Shown piece by piece: positions 1 to 5,244 of a stretch of 15,575 bases of DNA (position 1 is its first letter; each line of letters opens with the position of its first letter). The DNA is taken from assembly GCA_011620785.1 (NCBI GenBank), contig WOYM01000032.1, positions 1 to 15,575 of the forward strand, given 5' to 3'. The DNA comes from Methanothrix sp. (GTDB taxonomy: Archaea > Halobacteriota > Methanosarcinia > Methanotrichales > Methanotrichaceae). The notes beneath the pieces were generated by a model that was given only the letters and a program-made list of their open reading frames with translations, was not told where the DNA came from and searched no databases. The translations under genes and the position numbers were made by a program.

Positions 1-56
1 AATGATAGTAAGATACAGGGCGGCTACGAAATTACAGCATTTTCGGGACACTACCG

Positions 57-257
57 GTGCATAGAGAAAAGCTCTTTCCTGAGGTGCATCTTTTGTCGTG
101 CATCCTTCGCAAGCATCTTCCCACATTGGCTATCAGCATTGATCCGCAGTATGCAGATGCCTGGTACAACAAAGACGTTGCCCTTAAGGCGCTCGGCCGC
201 ACATCCGAAGCAGATGCCGCTTTCGCCAAAGCCGAGGAGCTGGAGAATAAAGCCTGA
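57..257 (+). pseudogene. C-terminal remnant of a TPR-repeat protein
   Basis: From about position 133 the reading frame encodes one recognisable tetratricopeptide repeat. It starts around IDPQYADAWYNK, continues with ALKALGR and ends with ADAAFAKAEEL, followed by a short tail and a TGA stop. These residues match the TPR consensus (W-x3-G/A, A-L, G-x3-A, A-x3-A) and the DPxYAxAWYNKG style typical of long TPR arrays in methanogens. The 25 or so codons before the repeat do not look like TPR. The nominal start is a GTG with no convincing ribosome-binding site. A TPR protein normally has several repeats, so I read this as the 3' end of a larger gene whose front has been lost or replaced. The alternative is a gene continuing from outside the window in another frame after a frameshift. 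Confidence 0.6.
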
Positions 258-263
258 TCTCTA

Positions 264-270
264 TTTTTTT
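264..270 (+). terminator. U-tract terminator after the TPR remnant
   Basis: A run of seven T residues follows the TGA stop of the TPR remnant by a few bases. Archaeal RNA polymerase terminates at short U-tracts without needing a hairpin. The call rests on position and the T-run only. Confidence 0.35.
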
Positions 271-287
271 ACTATCGGTGAATATGT

Positions 288-500
288 ATGAGACAACTAT
301 CTAATATCTTGTCAAGCAGACTGCTGGCCGCCGTCCTTGCCGGGCTGCTGCTCTGCATGCCTGCATTTGCCTGGGGCGACTTGTGGGGCAAGAGTTCTGT
401 CTTCGAGGTGCAGAAGACGAATGATGGACTAGAGAGCCTTTTTTCACCTTTTAGCACAGCTAATTCCAGAGGACAGATTTCAATCAATATGGTCTATTGA
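288..500 (+). CDS. small secreted protein, or the 5' end of a truncated one
   Basis: This 70-residue protein is not recognised. Residues 1-29 form a classical signal peptide: a positive N-region with arginines at 2 and 11, a hydrophobic core LLAAVLAGLLLC, and a small-residue AFA site just before WGDLWG. The remainder is polar, with no cysteine pair and no domain I know. The ATG is supported by a GGTGA at 277-281, six bases upstream. The chain ends soon after the signal peptide with no recognisable fold, and the next 140 bases are non-coding, so it may be the front end of a longer exported protein truncated by a frameshift or deletion. It lies tail to tail with feoB. Start and export are fairly sure; function is unknown. 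Confidence 0.5.
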   Translation: MRQLSNILSSRLLAAVLAGLLLCMPAFAWGDLWGKSSVFEVQKTNDGLESLFSPFSTANSRGQISINMVY

Positions 501-642
501 TATCGTTTTCAGTCTGTGATAGGGCTATTTACTCAAGCATATCATCGGGTGACACCAGCATCAATCGATCTATTCAAAGGAGCTAAACACATAACTCTAC
601 AGATCTCATCTACATAATTCAGTGAAGAGCCAAAGCAGATAT

Positions 643-2343
643 CTAGCCGAGAATGAAGTTCAGAGCAGTCCCAACCACAAGGGCAGCGACAAGCCTCAAA
701 GCCACTGATTTTGCCGTTCCCGAGACTCCAAGCTCCTTGAGCATCACCATGAATGTTGCTACACAGGGCATATACATGGCCAAAACCACGGCAGCAACAA
801 CATACTGCACCGGAGTCATATCCAGGGGAGCGAACATGCCTATCCCAACGTCCTTGCGGAGAAAGCCTATAATCAATGCCGTGGCAGCATCGCTGGGAAG
901 GCCCAGAAGCCCGGATACAACCGGCTTCAGCTCCACGCCGATCAGATGCATCAGTCCGGTCAGATAGAAGAAGTTCATTATGATCATGCCTAGACCGATA
1001 TAAGGCACGGCCTCCTTCAGAAACTCCCGCACCCGAATGAAGGTCTTCTTCAAAAGGGCTCTAAGATTTGGCATGCGGTAGGGAGGGATCTCCAGGAAGA
1101 TCTCCGGCGACTCACCGCCAATGAACCTGTGGAGAAGATAGCCTGCGATCACAAAGGAGAGAAATAAGGTGGCATAGACTATGAAGATATACCTGAGGCC
1201 ATAGGGAGCGAGGATGCCGAATATCATGGCGCTCTGAGAGGCGCAGGGAATGGCCATGGTCACCAGAGTCGCTGCCAGATACCTCTGCTTGGCCGACTCC
1301 AGTATTCTGACCGAGAGAACAGCAGGAACGCTGCAGCCCATTCCCAATACGCAAGGCAGGATAGCAGCACCATGAAGGCCTATCCTGTGCATGAAGGCAT
1401 CCAGGATGACGCTCAGCCTGGGAAGGTAGCCGATATCCTCCAGTATGCCCAGAAGCAGATAGAAGGGAATCAAAAATGGCAAGACTATCCCTAGAGGAAT
1501 ATAGAGGCCGGTGGTCAGAATTCCAAAGGACTTTAAGAGCTCAGGACTGCTGCCAATCAATATCTCCCTTAAGAGCTCTGAGCTGATGTATCCTTGCACT
1601 AAATCGGTTATGAAATTGGAGTATGCGATGAATATGGGATCGGTGACCTTCAACTGCAGAGTCTCGCCGACCTCGATTACCAGGCTGAAGGAGAGATATA
1701 AAAGCAGCAAGGCTATGGGGATGCCCGTTAGGGGCTTGAGCGAGATATCCTCCAGCCGGTCAAAGAGGGATGGATGCCGATGCAGAACTTTCTGGCTCTT
1801 CTCAGCTATCTCCCCAATCCGCGCCCAGCGCTGGTCAGAGGATTCAAACTGCACTGGCGGAGGTGTTTTGGCTTTTCCAATAGCCTCCACCAGATCGTAG
1901 ATTCCCTGACCGCTGACAGCTACTGTGGGAATCACATCCACCCCCAGCTCCTCTGCCAGAACGGCGGTATCGATCTCGATTCCTTTGCGGGTGGCCACAT
2001 CCCATAGGTTGAGGGCCACTACGGTGGGAAGGCCTCTCTCCAGGATTTGAAGGGTTAGATTGAGATTTCTCTCCAGATTGGTGGAATCGATCACATTAAC
2101 CACCACATCTGCCCCTTGCTCCAGAATCTGGCCGGTCACCTCCTCTACCTTGGATGTGGGCTCAAGTGAGTATACGCCAGGCGGATCGATGAGGGTGGCC
2201 ATCTTCTCTCCCAGCTTCATTCGTCCTTCCGTATACTCGATCGTGGTTCCGGGATAATTGGCTGAGACCACCTCGATTCCTGTAAGCCGGGAAAAGATAA
2301 CGCTCTTTCCCACATTGGGGTTTCCCATCAGAAGGATCTTCAA
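643..2343 (-). CDS. feoB: ferrous iron transporter FeoB
   Basis: FeoB is a GTPase-coupled inner-membrane transporter for Fe(II). The N-terminal G domain shows G1 GNPNVGKS at residues 7-14, G2 threonines at 33-34, G3 DPPG at 53-56, G4 NLWD at 112-115 and a G5-like AVSGQG near 142-147. The membrane part from about 205 carries the family signature LEDIGYLPR (about 301-309), then IGLHGAAILPC and GMGCSVPAV (about 321-342). This is the Gate region with the conserved GC-x-VP cysteine. A second MPCVATF near residue 525 matches the second Gate domain. At 566 residues it is shorter than enterobacterial FeoB (about 770) but has both Gate domains. G3 has Pro where Thr is usual. The start is TTG, supported by GGGAG nine bases upstream. 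No feoA is adjacent. It is a single gene that converges with the small secreted gene. Confidence 0.93.
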   Translation of the reverse strand: MKILLMGNPNVGKSVIFSRLTGIEVVSANYPGTTIEYTEGRMKLGEKMATLIDPPGVYSLEPTSKVEEVTGQILEQGADVVVNVIDSTNLERNLNLTLQILERGLPTVVALNLWDVATRKGIEIDTAVLAEELGVDVIPTVAVSGQGIYDLVEAIGKAKTPPPVQFESSDQRWARIGEIAEKSQKVLHRHPSLFDRLEDISLKPLTGIPIALLLLYLSFSLVIEVGETLQLKVTDPIFIAYSNFITDLVQGYISSELLREILIGSSPELLKSFGILTTGLYIPLGIVLPFLIPFYLLLGILEDIGYLPRLSVILDAFMHRIGLHGAAILPCVLGMGCSVPAVLSVRILESAKQRYLAATLVTMAIPCASQSAMIFGILAPYGLRYIFIVYATLFLSFVIAGYLLHRFIGGESPEIFLEIPPYRMPNLRALLKKTFIRVREFLKEAVPYIGLGMIIMNFFYLTGLMHLIGVELKPVVSGLLGLPSDAATALIIGFLRKDVGIGMFAPLDMTPVQYVVAAVVLAMYMPCVATFMVMLKELGVSGTAKSVALRLVAALVVGTALNFILG

Positions 2344-2693
2344 GATCTATTGCTCCCTCTCTATCGCATCATATGATCTAGAGACTGCAATTAGCTATGA
2401 AATTATTAAATTCTTGGGTCGATTTGAATTCACCTTATCTCGCTCCTATCTATAGCCAGCCATTATAAAAACCTGGTTTGCCATCAGAAAGAAGCCACCA
2501 CGAGAAATTGTCCTATAGATAATGCATTGATCAAAATAATAAACGCAAAGTTCAAATAGTATAAAATCTTAATACTCTTAAAAAAATTAGATAGATATAT
2601 GCTTGAATCCGAATCTATTCAACATCTTAATGGCATGACCCTATTAAGATGTAACTGCTGTTCGGAATTCTACAGATATGAGGGAGGACGCAA
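2344..2693. promoter_or_regulatory. AT-rich divergent intergenic region with TATA candidates
   Basis: These 350 bases separate the divergent feoB (minus) and membrane-protein (plus) genes and contain no convincing gene. For the plus strand there are two TATA-like boxes, TATAAAAT at 2560-2567 and GATATAT at 2594-2600. They would place transcription starts near 2586 and near 2624. The second start would coincide with the left arm of the inverted repeat at 2622-2652. For feoB, an AATTTAATAATTT stretch around 2402-2414, read on the minus strand, could serve as a TATA element with a leader of about 40 bases that includes the GGGAG site. These assignments rest on position and base composition only. 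Confidence 0.4.
2622..2652. repeat. perfect 10-bp inverted repeat, extendable to 12 bp
   Basis: ACATCTTAAT at 2622-2631 is the exact reverse complement of ATTAAGATGT at 2643-2652. Allowing a G·U pair (2632/2642) and a G-C pair (2633/2641), the stem extends to 12 pairs around a 7-base loop. It lies 41 bases before the ATG at 2694 and just downstream of two TATA-like boxes, so it would lie at the transcription start or inside the leader. It could be an operator for a dimeric regulator or a leader hairpin. It has no U-tract after it, so a terminator is unlikely. Confidence 0.55.
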
Positions 2694-3176
2694 ATGCCGA
2701 TGACGATGTTAATACCGATTGGAGTTATCATGTTGAGTGGTGCGGTAGGAGGAATTGTGAATGCGCTTGTAAGCGACAATGGCTTCATCAAGCCCAGCGA
2801 GGAGAGTGCTGGAGAGGTCACAATAATCCGTCCCGGCTTTGCCGGCAACATCCTCCTGGGAGCAGTTGCCGCCTTCGTCTCCTGGGGCCTATATGGAGCC
2901 TTTGCTAATACCGCTCTATTCGGCACGGCCACGGGAATTGGAACCGAGGAGATCTCTGTATCCATATCCTCCATCGCCGGCGCCCTGCTGGTAGGGATAG
3001 GAGGGGCTCGCTGGCTGACCAATGAGGTGGACAAGAAGCTGCTCCGCACAGCCGCCACCGCTGCCGCCGCCTCCAAGGCGAACTTCGAGGAATCCCGGAA
3101 GATCGCCATAGGCACTCCTGCTCAGGCCTTCAATATCGCCAAGAAGATGTACCAGAATGAGCAATCTCGGTCCTGA
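2694..3176 (+). CDS. three-helix membrane protein of unknown function
   Basis: This is a 160-residue protein I do not recognise by name. It has three hydrophobic segments: about 5-26 (LIPIGVIMLSGAVGGIV), about 49-72 (ILLGAVAAFVSWGLYGA) and about 88-107 (SISSIAGALLVGIGGA). Between the first two lies a short charged loop, and after the last a roughly 50-residue tail. That tail is alanine- and charge-rich (EVDKKLL, TAATAAAASK) and probably forms a cytosolic helix. The ATG is well supported by GGAGG six bases upstream. The TGA stop overlaps the ATG of the next gene by one base, implying translational coupling with the RlmJ-like methyltransferase. Three-helix small membrane proteins with helical tails include holin-like and scaffold proteins, but nothing seen here selects one of these. 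Confidence 0.8.
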   Translation: MPMTMLIPIGVIMLSGAVGGIVNALVSDNGFIKPSEESAGEVTIIRPGFAGNILLGAVAAFVSWGLYGAFANTALFGTATGIGTEEISVSISSIAGALLVGIGGARWLTNEVDKKLLRTAATAAAASKANFEESRKIAIGTPAQAFNIAKKMYQNEQSRS

Positions 3177-3952
3177 TGGGCCTTTATGATCACAGAGAGC
3201 ATGTAGGCAATTCAGGCGATGTCTGGAAGCATTTCCTGCTGCTTGAGGTGGCAGATTGCCTCCTCACCCCCGATAGCAGCCTGGTTTATGCAGAAAGCCA
3301 TGTAGGACGCCCGAAATATGCCCTAAAGCCATCTGGTGATTGGGAGAGCGGAATCGGCAGAATCTGGCCGGCTCTGCCTCTCCTAAAAGATTTTCCTTAT
3401 TTTAATATTTTGGCGGAATTCAATTCCATCGAATCAATCCGCCCTCTGCAGATAGAATTCTATCCTGGGTCTGCTCTATTGGTAGCGGAGCTGGCGAAGA
3501 GAAAGAAGGCGGATCTCTTGGTCGAGATTTGGGATATAGATCCTGCAGTCAGAGCGGCCTGGAATGAATATCTCGATCATTCTTTTATATCGTTTCATCT
3601 TGATGATGGCTTTTCCGGAGCTATGTCCCTGTTGAAGAGAGCTCCTCCTGGTCTTCTCTTTATAGATCCTCCTTTCACCACTCCAGAAGACAAGCAAGCG
3701 GCAGAGAAGCTCTTCTGCACTGCGATTAGTCTCGGCTGGACGGTATTATGCTGGCATATGATGGCTACTATCCCTAAAGAGACTTCTTCGTCCTTTCCCG
3801 ATCAATCCATTGAGTTTTCCATCAAGTTCTCCCGGATTGGACTGGAGTATGCCGGAGCTGAAGGATGCAGCATCCGGGCAGCGTCTCCGGATGAGAAAAT
3901 GATCCGCCGCATATCTGCCCGGATCAAGGCCTTTCTGCAGATCATCAGATAA
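3176..3952 (+). CDS. RlmJ-like N6-adenine methyltransferase
   Basis: This is a Rossmann-fold SAM-dependent methyltransferase related to RlmJ, which methylates A2030 of 23S rRNA at N6 in Escherichia coli. The N-terminus YDHREHVGNSGDVWKH (4-19) matches the family signature YRHxFHAGNxADVLKH. ESHVGRPKY (40-48) corresponds to the DTHAGxGRY SAM-binding motif, and FYPGSALL (95-102) to YPGSP. IDPPF (163-167) is the catalytic DPPY/F motif, at the same residue number (Asp164) that I recall for the E. coli enzyme. The length of 258 is near the usual 280. The gene begins at the overlapping TGATG junction, with no strong ribosome-binding site of its own. The differences in the SAM motif and the archaeal setting mean the substrate might not be the RlmJ adenine. 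The family assignment is good, the substrate uncertain. Confidence 0.75.
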   Translation: MGLYDHREHVGNSGDVWKHFLLLEVADCLLTPDSSLVYAESHVGRPKYALKPSGDWESGIGRIWPALPLLKDFPYFNILAEFNSIESIRPLQIEFYPGSALLVAELAKRKKADLLVEIWDIDPAVRAAWNEYLDHSFISFHLDDGFSGAMSLLKRAPPGLLFIDPPFTTPEDKQAAEKLFCTAISLGWTVLCWHMMATIPKETSSSFPDQSIEFSIKFSRIGLEYAGAEGCSIRAASPDEKMIRRISARIKAFLQIIR

Positions 3953-3969
3953 TTATTATCCACTGAGGG

Positions 3970-4033
3970 GCGTAGGGGCAGAGAAAGCCCCCGGTGTTTA
4001 CGCCGGGGATGAATCGTGCCCCCACCATTACGC
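3970..4033 (+). repeat. nested hairpin at the left end of the TnpB element
   Basis: A compact two-level structure can be drawn. The inner stem is CCCCGGTG (3989-3996) with CGCCGGGG (4001-4008), eight pairs including one G·U, closed by a TTTA loop. A symmetrical eight-by-eight unpaired internal loop (3981-3988 and 4009-4016) separates it from the outer stem, GGGGCA (3975-3980) with TGCCCC (4017-4022). A six-base bulge (4023-4028) is followed by a further stem, GCGTA (3970-3974) with TACGC (4029-4033). It ends 32 bases before the tnpB start. It could be the subterminal palindrome recognised by a Y1 transposase, part of an RNA, or the relic of another element's right end. The pairing is read directly from the sequence; the role is inference. 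Confidence 0.6.
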
Positions 4034-4065
4034 TACAAAACTAGATATACCATACCCGCGTAAAT

Positions 4066-5196
4066 ATGTATGTGTTAAAGTCTTTCAAATATAGGATTTA
4101 TCCGACCAAGGCGCAAACTACTAAAATGGAGCGGACGCTAGACCTTTGTCGATGGGTATATAATGAGACTTTAGCATATCGAAAAACCCTATTTGAAACC
4201 GAAGGTAAATCAAGCTCTAAATATGCAACAAATGCACTTCTTCCTACATGGAAGGTCGATAAGCCAGATCTGAAGGAAGTCTTTTCCCAAACTCTCCAGA
4301 ATGTCCAAGAGAGGGTTGATTTAGCTTTCAAGGCATTCTTCAGGCGAATCAAGGCAGGAGAGAAGCCGGGATATCCCAGATTCAAGGGAAAGGGCTGGTA
4401 TGATTCATTCACATATCCTCAGATGGGGTTCAAGCTCGATAATGGCCTTCTTAAGTTGTCTAAGATAGGCAACATCAAGATCAAGCTTCATAGGCCCATA
4501 GAAGGCAAGATCAAGAGGCTAACTGTCAGAAGGACAGCCACGGGGAAATGGTTTGCGTGCTTCTCAGTTGAAATTGAAGACCAGCCTAAACCACCTTGGA
4601 AAGATGGCACTCTGGTTGGCATAGATGTCGGTCTAGAATCCTTTGCCACACTTTCAAATGGCGAGAAGATATCTAATCCTCGATTCTTCCGAGAAGAAGA
4701 ACACGAGTTAGCTAGAGCCCAAAGGAAACTCTCTAAGGCTCCTAAAGGAACTCCAGATCGCAAGAAAGCTCTTAAGGTTGTTGAGCGAGTCCATGAGCGG
4801 ATAGCAAATAAGCGATACGAATTTGCTCATCAAATTAGCAATGATCTGGTTAAGAGATTTGGCCTAATAGCCTTTGAAGATCTCAATATCAAAGGAATGA
4901 CTAAAAACCATTGCCTAGCTAAAAGCATCCATGATGTAGCTTGGAATATGCTAGTGACTTTAACCTCTTACAAGGCTGAGAGAGCCGGTTCGATGGTTGT
5001 CTTAGTAGATCCAAGAAATACGTCAAAGATGTGTTCTAGGTGTGGTATCCTAGTCGAAAAGACTCTTTCTGATCGAGTCCACAATTGCCCTCAATGCGGT
5101 CTTTCAATGGATCGAGACTGGAATGCTGCAATCAACATACTCAGATTGGGACTACAATCTGTCGGCATCAAATCCGTAGAAGCCCCGGTCTTCTAG
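4066..5196 (+). CDS. tnpB: TnpB RNA-guided nuclease (IS200/IS605 OrfB)
   Basis: TnpB is the RNA-guided DNA nuclease ancestral to Cas12. Its omega-RNA comes from the element's right end, and it helps the transposon persist by cutting empty donor sites. The N-terminus (MYVLKSFKYRIYP, residues 1-13) is the usual OrfB helix-turn-helix start. The RuvC-like catalytic set is present: Asp187 in GIDVG, Glu271 in AFEDLN, and DRD at 349-351 followed by NAAINI. The zinc finger has CSRC (323-326) and CPQC (341-344). At 376 residues it has normal length, with no frameshift, so it is probably active. The ATG at 4066 begins the typical MYVLKSFKY sequence, although no clear ribosome-binding site precedes it; a GATATAC at 4044-4050 might be its TATA element. 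It is an orphan with no tnpA nearby. Confidence 0.93.
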   Translation: MYVLKSFKYRIYPTKAQTTKMERTLDLCRWVYNETLAYRKTLFETEGKSSSKYATNALLPTWKVDKPDLKEVFSQTLQNVQERVDLAFKAFFRRIKAGEKPGYPRFKGKGWYDSFTYPQMGFKLDNGLLKLSKIGNIKIKLHRPIEGKIKRLTVRRTATGKWFACFSVEIEDQPKPPWKDGTLVGIDVGLESFATLSNGEKISNPRFFREEEHELARAQRKLSKAPKGTPDRKKALKVVERVHERIANKRYEFAHQISNDLVKRFGLIAFEDLNIKGMTKNHCLAKSIHDVAWNMLVTLTSYKAERAGSMVVLVDPRNTSKMCSRCGILVEKTLSDRVHNCPQCGLSMDRDWNAAINILRLGLQSVGIKSVEAPVF

Positions 5197-5212
5197 GCAG
5201 GGGAGTAGTCAC
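5181..5212 (+). ncRNA. putative omega-RNA 3' scaffold / right end of the TnpB element
   Basis: CCCC (5183-5186) pairs with GGGG (5200-5203). Inside, after one G/A mismatch, GTCT (5188-5191) pairs with AGGC (5195-5198) around a TCT loop, so the hairpin spans the tnpB stop codon. In characterised TnpB systems the omega-RNA overlaps the 3' end of tnpB. It ends at the element border, and the adjoining chromosomal bases act as the guide. By that model the guide would begin near 5213 (CAGATATAATAATC). The 5' extent of the RNA inside tnpB cannot be read from sequence. The hairpin is seen; the RNA role is inferred from the family. Confidence 0.5.
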
Positions 5213-5244
5213 CAGATATAATAATCAATACTAAGGAGCTCGAA

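Larger units (their letters stand above)
3967..5212 (+). mobile_element. TnpB-only IS200/IS605-type element (IS1341-like)
   Basis: The element consists of tnpB alone, with no tnpA (Y1 tyrosine transposase), bounded by structured ends. On the left is the nested hairpin at 3970-4033. On the right an AGCCCC-GGGGA hairpin at 5181-5204 overlaps the tnpB stop and is followed by GTAGTCAC (5205-5212), which resembles right ends of related archaeal elements. The exact borders cannot be fixed: there are no terminal inverted repeats or target duplications, as expected for this family. The coding part is visibly more A/T-rich than the flanking genes, in keeping with transfer. Without tnpA, movement would need a transposase supplied in trans. 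Confidence 0.7.

Noticed and set aside
1..132. Possible coding content upstream of the TPR remnant
   Set aside because: The frames show no recognisable motif, so I cannot say what this stretch was.
501..642. Possible gene in the spacer between the small secreted gene and feoB
   Set aside because: No frame of useful length with a start signal or recognisable motif is present.
3953..4065. Hairpin 3989-4008 as a bacterial-type terminator for the methyltransferase gene
   Set aside because: No T-run follows it, and it sits inside a larger nested structure connected with the TnpB element.
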